This document shows positions 10,804-25,800 of a stretch of DNA of 64,000 bases, one piece after another; positions within the stretch are counted from its first letter, which is position 1, and each line of letters begins with the position of its first letter. The notes beneath the pieces are model-generated. The model had not been told where the DNA came from. It was given only the letters and a program-made list of their open reading frames with translations, and did not search any database. The DNA comes from Mactromeris polynyma (lineage: Eukaryota > Mollusca > Bivalvia > Venerida > Mactridae). A program made the position numbers and the translations under genes. The stretch lies in NCBI GenBank assembly GCA_032209605.1, contig JASFXZ010000001.1:42722619-42786618 (forward strand), written 5' to 3'.

Positions 10804-13800
10804 CTGAAACAAAAATAAAAACATCAAATTTATTTCAGACTTACTTTGACATGATGAGAAGTAGATTTAAGATTAATCAGTTTTCGTATATGCAGTAAAA
10901 CCTCAATAATAAGACCCCCCTTGGAACCCTTAAAAACTTCTTATCGAGGTGGTCTTAATATTGAGGTTGAATAAAGAGCAAAACAGTGAAAATGGAATTG
11001 ACAACTGCGTTCTTAATGTTACGGTGGTCTTTAAGAGATATTTTACTTTTCCAATTAAATACTCCTACTAGTAAATTATTCTTTTATGCCAACAAATACT
11101 AAGACAGTCATATAAAGGAGACAATTATTCCAAAGAAGGTAATATGAAGCATGTTTGTGCATGCTATAAAAGGGAGTAATGTTTTAGATGGACTTTTAGC
11201 AAACTTTGTAGAGGTTCACAGAATGAATCTCCTTCACAGTGTATGTAAATTATGACAATTAAAAGTCGGCACGGACCCAGGTGACCATGTTTTCGGAAAA
11301 TTGCAATTATGTTTCCAAATACATTTTATGAGTCAAAACAATTTTAAATTCAGACCATTTGGTTAAGGGAAGACTTTCAAATGTTGCTGAGGTAACTTTA
11401 AATTAATTAAAGTATAGTCATGTATAATTCAGCAATTTAGACAAAGGGCTATGTCACATCACTCTAGTGAAACTGGAAGCAATATGACGGTCATTGACCC
11501 ATCAGTTCCAGAGACGTGATTTTAAAGTAAAAGTACACAATTCAGAATACTTACGAAGTATGTCCTTGAACAACCCTTCCATTTTTTGAATTCTGTTGTC
11601 CATTCATTAAATGACTGTTTCCATACATTAACAATTTCACCCTCTTCTGTAAAAATAAAACATGACAAATCTAATATAGAAATTATTCAAATTCAACAGT
11701 AATGTACATATAATACTGATTTCCACACATCTGCAATTTCTATGACGTCAGGTTTTTCAGCATACATGTACTAATTTGTGTGTGTGAATTTTGAATTACT
11801 ATATCTTGGTGAATATTCAATATGAGTGCCGCTGTAAAATTTCCGACCTCTTCTTTAAGTGACATCATTTCCAGAAATGATGTCAAAGGCGACGTCACCA
11901 TGTACTGACAGTAAGCAATATTCGCCCCATATAGCAATATGAAAACGAAGTGACCATATGTAGTAAATATTGTTTCCTGCTTGCAAATAGTGACATCACA
12001 TGTTGCGTTTCCTTGAAATGACATTACTTACAGAAGAGGTTGTAAATCCCATAGCAGCGCTCATATATTTTTAGTGATGCTCCACAGAGTTCAAATTACA
12101 ATGTAAAAATTCATTAAATGACCAGATAAATGTCATCAAGACTATTTTCTAGGTTATAAATGAAAACACACCATTTGTTTTATTCATGGAAAACTTCCAA
12201 CAGGTTCAGCTATTGTGGCTTGCCATAAGAAAAGTAAAATGTAATCTTATCAAGCTAATAGGAAACAAGATAATCATATGCATACACCCAAGGTAGATAA
12301 GGGCTGGGTATTGTCAGCTTATAAGCGATTTGAAATGCACAGCAATTCTTGCAATAAATCGGTCCAGCCATAGTTTGCGAGTACATATGACAAACTACAG
12401 TCATACGGTAGACTGAACACTAAGTGAAGTAGAAAATTTCATTACCGAAATACTTTGAAATCAAAATTTATTTGTACATAAAAATCTACTAACCTTTGGC
12501 AGGAGTCACATTATAACGTGTCAATCCCATATGTCTGTGACTGGCAGGACAGGCTATGTATGTCCCTTTATCTGTTGATGTAACATTCATTATCACCAGG
12601 TCTCCGTTGGTAGTAATGGCAAACTTATCTGGCCGTTCTAGACAGTTAACTCCAGACAAGCAATTTTCTGAGCTATGTTTTGAAAACACCCATATAATAT
12701 CGTCACTGTTCACTTTAGTTTGCAATGGTAAATTTGCGTAGACACCTTCTGTACATAGAAAGGTGTCTAAGTCTAAAAAATTCCAAACACAAAATCATAA
12801 GCAAGATCATACTAAATGTTGAGTGTTAATAATTATTTAATAATTAGTTAGTAACTGAAGGCCACCTGCTTAGCTCAGCGGGTAGAGCACTCGACTTCTA
12901 ATCCAGAGGTCGTTGGTTCGAAACCCAAGCAAGAGGTGTGTTCTCCCATGACTATTTGACTGAATATAATGCATCCATCATTTGTCCTCCACCTCTGAAC
13001 TCTGATTTATTTTGAGAAGTTGACAGTTGCTTGCAAAGGAGCAGGCTAGTACTGGTTGGTAACCCATGTGCACTGCTTAGGTCAACCGACTTTCATATAG
13101 AACTAAAATACTGTCGAGAAACAGTGTGAAACCCAAAACAAATAAACTCTATAACTGTTATGTACATGTATATAAATTAATGAAAGAAAATAACCAAAAA
13201 ATACAATTTCTTATACATGATCGTAGCTCAAAATTACAGCATCAGCAAGAATGTTCTATTGCAAATGTAGACATAGACAATTAATTTTATTTATTTTCCT
13301 ATTAGGCTATATTAAGACAGACAAACAGTGAACAACATGATCACATAATTTTCCATACAGCAATATTTTACTATATGTAACATGCTGATTAAGAACTTCA
13401 AATATACATTTGGAGAAGGTCCTAACATGTATTATATTAGAGTTGCTTGCATTCAAATTATGTAAAAGCAAAAAAAATGTTTTATCATAAATACTTTGTG
13501 TACATTCTAGTGATAAAGACAAGTTAGCATACATTAACAAGTTTCTAATATTGAATGCACTGTAAATGTACATTGCTAAATTACGTCCAGTGTTCTTATT
13601 CTCTGAGTTTATAAGATCAATAAATTTGACCATTCTTGGTCTGATCCAATATTTCCTACATATATATTGTTTACGTACATATCAATTTACATGTCACATT
13701 CAATAACGAAATGATATTCATCCTACAATATAAACTCTTGCTAAGTATGGTTGTGTTATTTTTACAACAAAGCTGAAAGTTAAAACTCACTAAAGTTAAG

Positions 13801-16800
13801 CCACACAAAACAATGTGTCAACATCAATTAGCAAAATATGGTCCTTACGATCTCTTGTAACTTCACTGAAAATCGGGACAATACCGTCTAGAATATAAAG
13901 CCCACGAACAGAACAGTAACTCACCAGCTTGTGTCAAATCTTTAATTGATTCCATCACTCCTTTGTTTGTAATATAGCTATAATCATAAGTCCTTCCAAT
14001 CAATCCAGATTTCACAGACCTAAATAAATGCAAAACAAATGATAATTCTTAAGTTCTTAAATCTATAGTGTGTTAAAAAAGTTTGTTCACAAAATTTTAA
14101 TTTTAATATTTTTCTCTAAATATTCTTTGCAACTATGTTGCTATGGACCAATAGGTTACATCTGTGTAGGAGATCTATATGAGCACCACTGTTAGATTTC
14201 CAACCTCTTTTTTACGTGACGTCATTTCCAAAAAATGTCACATGTGACGTCACCATGTACTGACAGTAAACAATATTCGCCCCATGTGGCAATATGAAAA
14301 CGAAGTGACCATATGAGTAAATATTGTTTCCTGCTTGCACATTGTGACATCACATGTTGTGTTTCTTTGAAATGACATCACTTACAGAAGAGGTTGTAAA
14401 TCCCACAGCAGCGCTCATATAAAACTGATATACATGAAAAAACCTGTTTATTTCATTATAGGAAATAAAGTCTGTGTACACAGCATATTTCTCATTTTAT
14501 TGTAATTTCAAGCTACCTCTTTTTGATATCAGAAAACCTCCCTCATTCCTTTCATAAAGATGTCATATATTTCACCAGATTATAAAATTTGTGTGATTTG
14601 TTTGTGTATATGTATGAATTTATATAAACAACAGAATAACCTAGTTTTGCACACCTAAGAAATTGCAAAATTATACTTACAGGTAAATAGCATAGTAAAT
14701 GAGCAGACTTGGACCAATTCTAAGAAATTTTCGGGTCCGAATTATTTTTCTGAACTTGTTAAAACTCTTCAATAATGGAGAAATACAATATATTTGTTAT
14801 GTATCAGTTAAAAGTGAAATGGTAGTATCCATTTGATCCCATTTATCATACAGATAAATGAAATTATGAATGTACAAAAATGATTGGTAAAATTTCTTAC
14901 CCTTTAATACTTGTACATGTATCAGTGGTACCATTCCATTGACATTTCGTGTTTCGTATACATGTATTGAGTTTGGTTGTCTGCGAGCACAGCTTTGTCA
15001 GGTTCAAGTTGGCGACTACCACATCAGTACCAAACCCAAGCAACGTATCATCATCCTAAAATATATAAAAATGAACAGATTGACATAAAAGTGCATCATC
15101 TACAAAATACCTTTTAAGAGCACATATTGGGGAATGAAAGTATATAAAATCTATCAGCCTCTTCCTTTACATGACTTCCACACACTGATAATTGTCCCGT
15201 ACTTCTCAAAGAAGAGTTTAAGTTAAACTGGTATCAGTTGAACAATATGTCAAATTCAGCGAAATACAATCCCTTCCCCATCATTAGGGCTTTCATAGAT
15301 ACAATTGATAGCAATATATCAACAATATACACACTTACAAATATTGATGTAACATTGATGATGGGAAACTACAGGAGAATGGGTACAGTATAAAAGTGTG
15401 CCAAGACAGAGTAACATCACTCTGTAGTCAGCTGCTTGTCAAACAGTGCTCTAGTTAATGCCATATAACATAATAATGTGAAGTTAAAAATATGGTTCCA
15501 TTACCTATATGATATCTTGTTATCATAAAACAGGTTGAAAATATAATTATGTAGGGCATACACACATAAACATACAGAAATAAAGAAATTAATAGTCTAT
15601 TAAAGGAATGAAAAATATAATTGACATATCAATATATCATCGGTACTTGTCATTCGATATAACAATATTGTTGGCATGCACAAATTTGAATCATTGACAG
15701 CCCTACCTACTATACTGCTACACAATGCTGTTTCAGAGATGATATTACATGTTTCAGGCCAGGTCGTAATGAACTACAGTAAAACCTCAATAATAAGACC
15801 ACCCTTGGAATGCTTGAAAACGTGTCTTGATAACGAGGCGGTCTTAATATTGAGGTTGAATAGAAAGTAAAACGGGGAAAATGGACGTGAAAATCGTGTT
15901 TTTAATTTTGAGGTAGTCTTATTATTGAGGTGCTATTTAAGTGAGATTTTACTGCTTACCAGAAACTTCATGTCCCATACAGCGTGACTTGTGTTTGGAA
16001 CAGATGAGAATGGACGGTAAATAGAATTAAGCTCAGTGATGAATGGAATGGGTGTCTGTGAACTAAAATTCTTCATAAAGATGTCATATATTTCACCAGA
16101 ATCTAAAATAATACAAAGATTTACAATTATCGAACTGGCAAGATACATTCAGATATCATAAATAGAAACATTATAACGTTACAATAAATGCCTACAACTA
16201 TACAGTCGGACCTCTTTCATTCGAATTCATTGGGTCTGAAATTTTATTTCGAAAAATACACGGTTCTGATCAGCCCATTTCAATTTGACTTGCTTTAGAC
16301 GATACATCAGGATCTGGTATTATTTGGGATGATACCAAGTATTCCGATAGATGGTTGTCGAATAAATGAGGTCCGACTGTACTTGATAACAAATCAGTTA
16401 AAGGGCTCACATTATTCTAAAGGGCACACATTATTCAAGCAAGAAATTACAGCCGGGTATCTTCATTTAATACATAATATGACATGCATTGTGATATTTG
16501 TCAATAGTACACAACACACATTACAATTATATTGAATATTTTACCTTAATTTTTATTTAATAAATTTAATAAATATACAATATCAGATTTATGACTCGGA
16601 GGTCTTTTCCTTTTAACATGTCTGAGGAAGGGTCAGCATAAGGGTTTATTTCTTTTCTTGGTATATAACTACTTATATATACCTACGTCAATAATATAAT
16701 AATTTGACCTTCCAATGTAATAATTTGACACACATATACTATTTAATCACTTTTGATCAGTTTTCATGTAACTACATGTACTTAGATCTACCTACGTCAA

Positions 16801-19800
16801 TAATATAATAATTTGACCTTCCAATGTAATAATTTGACACACATATACTATTTAATCACTTTTGATCAGTTTTCATGTAACTACATGTACTTAGATCTAC
16901 CCATACACTTCATGTATAGGTTTATTCTTGGCATCTATTCAGGTTTATGATAATACAGAAGTTAAATAAATATACATGTATCAGTCCAGCACCACAAGAA
17001 ATACAGTGCAGCACTTTTCTAGGTGATCATCATATGTTTCCACTGTTTATTAATTTTGACCGAAAACATGATAAGCAGACCTTTTTGTACAACCATTTGA
17101 GCACTGCTATGGGATTTACTACCTCGTCTGTAAGCGACGTCATTTCAAGAAAATGTAACATGTGATGTCACTATTTGCAAGCAGTAAAACAATATTGACT
17201 CCATATTGTCACTTCATTTTCATATTGCCATATGGGGTAAATATTGCTTACTGTCAGTACATGTTGATGTCAAATGTGACGTTGTCTGGAAATGACGTCA
17301 CTTAAAGAAATGGTTGGAAGTCGTACATCATTTGTTCATTGTAGGTCTTAACAGACTGAAGAATGGTAAGAATGAAGTGAAACAAAAGTTAGTTAATTTA
17401 AAATTTCACACTCTTCATATTGAAAAATATAACCAATAAGACAGCATGTGAGTGTACATTGAGGGTTCAGTGCACAACTATTGCATCCTCTATATAAATA
17501 CACAAGAGTTGAGATAGTCTTGCATTGAACCCTCAGCATGTACATATAACAAAACAGATAAATAACGGAAAAAAAGCTCTAAACCTGATGCAGCATAAAT
17601 GTTTCTGCTGATATCTCCATTACTGGAATTCACTTCTTTGCTTACAGCTATCTGCAGCAATTGCACGCCATTAATGTAGTAAACTGGACGTCCAAACATT
17701 GGCTTAACACTTTCATACATCAACTGATATACGGAAACTTGGTCTTTAAACACATCCGGGTTTGTTTTGTAAGCGGGACACTGAAAAAGTTACACAGGAA
17801 AATCATTACATTACAGCAATATGTTTGTTACAGTGAAAGCACAACAATACATCCACTCTTAATTCTGAAGAAAGTTGGTCCTAGATGCAAGTTGGATGGA
17901 TTATGGAAAAGATTTGATAAACTGTCCATGAAAATAAGGTCTTTTCAAAGTGTGGCCTTCAAGAAAGGTATTATTGTATTTGCACGAAATAATAAGCAGC
18001 AAATATATTTATCAACAGGAAAATGCAAGAACATTTTGAGTTAAATGACATATGTAATATCTCAATAACAGCCAATCTCTCTTATGCAACAAACTCTTCA
18101 GCATTGTTATCAGTTTTCCTGCAGTAAAAGTTACACCCTTTAACCTCTCTTGCGCAACAATCTTTTAACAACAGTCAAAAATTGAATCTTCCAAATGGTG
18201 TTGCTCAGGAGAGGATGTATGGTAATAGTCGTGTTTTGCTAAAAGTGGGTTTTTACCCGAATACATGTACATACAAAATTTCATTTTAGACCCATTGCCA
18301 TTCAGTCCGACGTTAAATCACTTCTTTGTTTTCATTGCAATTCAAGCATGATGTTAATGGTATATTGTTGTTTGTATCGCAGGATTAGAGGGAAAACACA
18401 ATATTTATACCAATCTAGAAAATCTCAATTATATCAAAACTCAAAGTCCGAGTACATGGAAGTGACTGGCTTTTTAGCTTAAATTTATTTATTTTACATC
18501 GATTGTGAAACAAGTTCTTACAACTTAAACTGATCACTCTCGATGACTGCTTCCTAGCTACCAACCAGTACTCGCACCAAATTTAGGGATTGTGAAATTC
18601 GTGATCAAACCCCGCCCACCGCAGGGCTCGAACTCACAACCTTCGGATCAGGAATCAGACGCTCTACCCCTCGACCACTGTGCCTCCCTTCGACCACTGC
18701 GCCTCCCTTAGGTGACGCTGTGCAAGCAGAATCGCTGAGGCAAGTATTGTCACTGTTTAATAGTGAAGCATACAAAAATGCATTTCTGTGATCGAGGAAA
18801 ATACGCTGGCTGATATGTTTGTGACATTCTTGAATTTGTGAAATTTCAACATCATAAACTTGATGACTTATCCAGCATCGGGAGAGACACAAACATGTAT
18901 AAAGAGTTACTTACATCATCTAATCTAGGATTTGGTGTAAGAGAGCTTGGCAACTCATCCCAAACGTCGTGCGCCTTTTTGTACTGGTAACTTCCACGAA
19001 ATACACTGTCGATATCATTTATGTCATAAATACAGATTGCAGAGGCATTCAGATTTGCACTGTAAAAGAAACAAATGCATTTAAAGACTAGGTAATCAAT
19101 CATTATACATTAATAAAGAATAACATAACACACAACATATCCACAATGACAGTGCAACCTGTCTAGAGCAGCCCTCTCTTGATCAACAACCCGCACATTT
19201 TTTTAGTAGGAATAATTTTTCAATCAATTTAACCTCTATAGAACAATATACTTTCAACAACAGCCAAAATTTGCCTCTCTCAAAGGGTCTAGGGGATGCA
19301 CTGTATTTTCACAGTATTTAAAGGGCACTTAATTCTAAATTGTTTCCATATTCTACCCCAGACTAACTGTAAACCTTATACGCCTGGAATATTTCTTTAC
19401 CCCACCCCCCTCCTGGCAAATTTGCTTCTAGAATTTACAAATTTCTTAAGATTGACCTCTGAGCAACAAAAAATCCATTGAATCACAGCCCCGAATAGCT
19501 ATTATAAGCACAAATTAGTGGATATTTTGCAAGTCAATGAGTATTGTTACAGATAAATAGTTAAGTATACAAAATTGCAGTCTTCTAGTGAGGAAAATTA
19601 CGCTGGCAAATATATTTCGGACATACTTTATTTCGCGCACTTCACAAACACTTCCACATAGTGAACTCTACCTCTTACACAATATTGAATAGAGAATGTG
19701 AGTCCGACACTGCCAGTGTCTCAGTCTGCCAGCTGAAATTCAACGATCTTAAAACAAGATTTCGGAAAGTAAAATCCAGGAGAATTAACGATAACACATG

Positions 19801-22800
19801 AAATAATGTATGTATTATCATTTCACATACAAAGTAGATGACAATGTTCAAGGTCAAAACTCACCCTTGCTTATAGAATAAGGCATAATACTTGTCGTCT
19901 CTCTCAAAAACATCATCTGAAAATATATAGAGAGGATCTTACAGAAGTGGTAATTTTTATTGAATTGATTACATGATAAATTTGAACATGAATATAAAAT
20001 TCTATTTATGAAAACACAGCAGAAACTGCTGATTTTCGTCAAAACAATACCTTGACCTCCTACATGCAAGCAAAGCATTGCGTGTGTACTTTGGTCTTTG
20101 GTAAACAAAAGCTGACGCAACAAAAAGTAGTTCTGACAGTTGTCTTATTATTTTGCCAACCACACGATATGAATCCAAATGCTTACATCACATATCATAT
20201 TCAAAGTAACAAGGCATTAATTTTCAATGAAATAAAATTATATACTTAGTACAAAATAAAAATTTAACAATGTCAGCATCATTTGAGCGCGCCTACGTCA
20301 CGCTTGTTTTGTTGTGACATCACGCATGTGAGTTGTTATTTCACTAGTGAATGATCGAAAAGAATACATGAGTGTTATTATCATCCTACATTGTATGCTA
20401 TGTTATAAATTTTATTCCTATAATTACTTACATATATCATTGAAATAATACGGTGAGACCCCAGGAAGTGAACATACAAGCCTCGCTTTCTGAAATGATA
20501 ACCATTTCTTCTTCGATGCCGTCGTGTGTCCGCCACCAAGATCATACTGAAAACAAAAGCATAAAAATAAAGTCTTTTGTTCAAACTTTGTATGCTAGTG
20601 TAGTAGATATACACCATTGTTCAAGAGTACTTGTTTATGGTCGCCAGTCGGTTGGCCAAATCAGTGTTCCTGGGTGACCAAACAGTACCAACCTGGCCCC
20701 GATCTGCCAAAACATCTCAATCTGAGCTAAATCTCAGCTCAAAAATTGTCTCAAATAGTTAAGATTGTACATATCTTAGAGCAGACTCAAATACGGTATT
20801 ATAAAACAAAAAAGATGAGATGAGTTTTTTTCTCAAAAATATTTCATTTGTCTCAATCTCAGTCTCTGTTTGAAAATTTTGTAAAAAAAACTGACGCTAG
20901 ACATCTGACATCGGCGACAATCGATTATGAACTACAACAATCGATTATAATCGGAAATTGTGACTAAAGTGTGTCTTCAATAAGAACAATATTATATACC
21001 GGTATATTCAAATTTTAAAGTTATAAACCCGGATATACTTTCAAATATTAAATTGATTATGAGTTTTCAAACTGATCCGATTTGTTTATGAAATTTATCC
21101 GATTATCCAGTAATTATCTCAGTCAAATCAACAATGAGATATACGCCTAAATTGAAGTGCGAACCAATGATCGGCAGACTGGCTATCAAGTGTTCTGCCA
21201 ACTGAGCTAACCAGGTGGGCAATCCCTAATTTCAGAATTTAGATCATCCACAAATGTGTGAAAACAACCTCACCTTGCAAACTTTAGCCACTCGTGCATA
21301 AATCTTGTCGTTTCCCTCGACTGCGACTTCTCGGAAGAAAAACTTCACAGACTCCGAATCGTCAAAGGAACCAACAAACTGAGGAGCTAATGGAAAAAAA
21401 GCAAAAATGATAAGTTATATAAATGTTCAGAAATATATATATTTTTTTGAAAGTTGTTAATTTAAAAAAAGCTGCATCAATATCCATTAAAACAAGCTAA
21501 ATAAAATCCAAATAACCAAACAAAAGTAGCACTTAAGTGGGACATGTTTGGTTTTTCAAAAATACCTACTAGTCATTAAATATACAGTCAGACCATATGC
21601 ATTTAAATTCATTTGATCCAAATTTTATTTCTAATCATAAATTGTTTATAACTAGCCCATTTCACTTCAACATTCGTAAAAAGATACATCGGGACCTCCC
21701 CGCTGAAATGACCATTGTCATATCAGGACTGACCATGATCAAACATGGTCAACAATGATTTGACTATGAAAAAACATGATAGCTGACAATGAAGATTTTT
21801 GACAATGAAATAGTCCTGATCTGACAATATTTTGACCATGTCCTAATCATGGACATTTACAACCAACTGATTTGACAATGATATGATCATTATCAAAACA
21901 TAGTCACAACAAAACATTGATTTCTCCATAGTCATATCAGAGTCTTTTTATTGTTGTTTTAACTGACCATGTTTTGACCATAGTGTGTTTCATAACCATA
22001 ACATAGTTAAAACATAGCCAGTGTGAATTCAACAGCAATTTTGTGATGAAAATTTAAATGACAATGATATAGCCATGCTGCTGTTTTGATCATGTTCAGA
22101 TCATGGACATCCCATGCAGAAATTATTTGTATTTAAATGTATTTTTAAGTCCTAATAATTCCTTAGAATTCTTAGCAATAAATACCATGTTTTCTCATTT
22201 AGAGAACATTGGAATTCTTTGGAATAGAGGGTCCTAACAAATCCTAAAAAATCATAAGATTACTTTGAATATTTAAGTTGGAAAAGTATGGAAAAGATAG
22301 GAATATTAATCCAAATATATTTCTGGATTGGAAAAGTTATTACTATTTAGGAATTTAAATATTCCTCTGAAAAATGAAAATCCATACATTTGGATTAGTT
22401 AGGAATTTAGCATCATGACGTTGAGCAAATTGGATATCTTATTACAAGTTAGAAATTTAACGGTTTCCTTTTTCAGATTTTGGGCAGTTTAAAATCCTAT
22501 GTTTTCCAATGGTCTTCATTTATATGTGCTAGAGGAATACTTTATTAATATATGTATACATGAATACTTAGTAATTTGTATATAAAGAGTACATGTACAT
22601 ATCTGAACAATAAATGTCAGACTTTGCAGTAACTATTTAGTGTGGTGATTTTGAAGTCAACAAAGATTTTCGCAAAATAGTTTGTTTCTTAACTCTGATT
22701 AACTGACACACATTCTCTTCAGTGGATTTGACTTTGTTAAGCTTATATAACGGAAGTAAACAAACTGGAGAATGCGCGACTGGAATTGACATATTTAGAA

Positions 22801-25800
22801 GGAATTGTACTGAATTGTAGAAAAAAATTTAGTGTAAATTTGTCATTCTATTGTTTACTATAATGTAACATTTTAATTTGTCTAAGGGTTTCAGTTTTCA
22901 GTGATGGTGTATTTTTACAAAATTTGTTTATTATTGTCATCATTGCATTTTCAAGTACCAAGTATATTTGTTCATGAATATACATGTAATTATAATATAT
23001 ACCAAGTTTTATTAATATTTAATTAGGTTTCCCCTGCGAAAATTAACATTGCTGACCATGGTTAACCATGAACAAACCTGGTTTGGCTATGGTTAACCAT
23101 GGTTAAACAATCATGGTAAACCATGTTTAACCATGGTCAGTCTTGAAATTAGACTGACCATGGTTGACTGTCATCTGACCATGGTTACAAACATTATGGA
23201 CATGGTTAGCTATGGTCATAACCACTCACTGTGAGTGCCCATGGTTGACCTTGGTTGAATTAATGGTCAGTGTTAATCATTTACCAATAAAAAACTGTTT
23301 TATATCCTTAAGTAATAATTATTCTAATAAAGTTAATAGATTCAAGACAAAATTATGTGTACAGGTATATAAGTTCAACGAAGCATTTTCTACTTTCACT
23401 CAATTTTCAGAGACATTTACCATCTGGTTTTTGCAAAATTTAATTTTCAACGGAATGCTACCTAAATTTTACATACTCATGATAAAATTGGAATTTGCAA
23501 TTTTGCTTATTTCTTTCAAAAGTATGATCTATTTATGGCAAATGTAGTTCATTGTAGTTGTAAAACATAAGAAAATTGACATTGTTACCAAATTATGTCA
23601 CTTCCAAGACTTAAACTAACATTTTTTAAAAATATTTTGAAGTATTTTAGTAAATTACCTCCCTTTATAAAAAATTACATACAGTATAGGATTGCCTAGA
23701 ATATTATAACTTGCAACTGCTTTAAAATTAAATTTAACGTACATTATACAATTTAAAAATAGTTTTAATTGTGTTTTAAGTTACCATATATAGAAGGAAA
23801 ATTACGTAACTTTATAAACTGAATACTTTATCAAATGATGGACTGAAAAGAGGTGTTTTGACTATGGTTCATAATGACCCTGATTTAACCGTCAAGATGA
23901 CCATGTTTCAAACATGGACGACCATGAACGTTAAATGGCACAATTGCCTGAACATGGACAACCATGTTTTGACAATGGTTCATAATGATCCTGATTTAAC
24001 CGTCAAGATGACCATGTTTCAAACATTGACGACCATGTACGTTAAATGGCCTATTGCCATAACAAGTTTGACCATGTTTTGACAATGGTGCATTATGACC
24101 ATGATTTAACTGTCTGGATGACCATGAATTAGCAATTGTATGTCGATGTTTATATCATTGTCATGATAACGTCATATCATTGTTAAAGCGACCATGGTCA
24201 GGAATTGTGCCATTTAACGTCCATGGTCGTCCATGTTTGAAACATGGTCATTTTATTGTCATAACAGGGGTCGAACATGATCACTGACCATGTTTGAAAC
24301 ATCAGCGGGGCTGATACTGAGTACATGTATTCAGATAGAAGGTTGTCGAATAAACGAGGTCAGACTGTATAACCACTTTTATAGACTGTACATTTATCTT
24401 GTAGTGGACACCTTGTAGTGGACACAATGTTTTACTCAAGTCGGGATGCTAATGTTGATTTTATTGTTCATACAAGGCAGAGCTCAGGAATAATTTTACA
24501 GTGATTGTAAAGATATATTTGATGAACAGTAGATGATTAATGGAAAACCCATGATGGTAACTAGAGGCTATACATCCGCAGAGTCATAAATGCTAGAAGC
24601 TACTGATACATACGTTTGGTTGCCATGGCAACATCACAAATTATATCAATAACATTGATGGAGCAGAATATCAATGTAAAATCTACATACGCGGCAGTCT
24701 CTGAGATTTTTGGCCAAAATGCACTGAGCCTCGGATTGAGAAAAAGCAATAAAGATGAAGTCATGTTTTTACATTATGGCGACATGTTTTCACATTAATT
24801 GCAACAGCTAGTTGAAACATTTCAGTAAAAGATTTATGATTCAGTGGCGAGCAGAAGCAAAACAATTACTGTTCTTGTTGTTGAAGCCATTCAAGCAGCT
24901 AAGAACAATTAAGCTAAGAACAATTAAGCAATGAGTATGTCTATGTCACACTTGTTTTGTTGTGACGTCACACACACACACACGGGTTATTTCACTAGTG
25001 AATTTCCAAACATAATACGTGACTGTTATTACCACTCTACAGATTTCCTAGCACCATACAGTCATACAAAATGCCCTTGTGTGTCGAAGACCTGCACAGC
25101 AATAAAATGTCCACACGACCAATGCCTACCAATGACATATTATTGCAGTTGTACATGTATTTATTTCTATGCTACATTGTACAATGAACAACTACACACT
25201 GAATGGAAACATTACGACATACACGTAAAAAACTGTAGTAAATACTTCAACTAAACTAGTAACAGCAACTTCTTGTTATGCATCACAAAACAGAAAAACT
25301 GTGCACTGAAAGATGAGAGAATTGTCATAACCAAGACTTCAAGGCCAAAGTTCAACACATTCAACGATATATGCAATCCACTTACATCCTTTACCAACTA
25401 CAAATAAAAACCCATTGAAGTATTAATGAAACAGCTGTTATGTTCTTCACAAAATCAGCATGCATTAACACAAATAAAAACCATACAGGCAATTAGGAGT
25501 AGTTCGCAGAGATAATCTTCCATCGTATTATGTTCCCTTTTGTCTCTTCGGGAGGGGGATGGGTGTAAATCATATATCTTTGAATACCTACCACTGGAAG
25601 ATGTCAAATTTAGTAGAAATTCTATCAATCTGTTATGGAGGAACAGTTTTTTGAAGAAAAAATATATTTCCAAGACCCTTCCTAATGCACCCCCAAGGTC
25701 ACCATTTGTACAATTTTGAATCCCTACCCCGAGAAGAAATTTGGAATGCAGAACTTATTTTCATACAATGATTCTTTTTTATTGTTGGTGTCCTACCATA

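Noticed and set aside
12861..12940. A tRNA-Arg(TCT) gene
   Set aside because: Mismatches in the anticodon, T and acceptor stems, and a SINE central domain directly downstream, show it is a SINE head.
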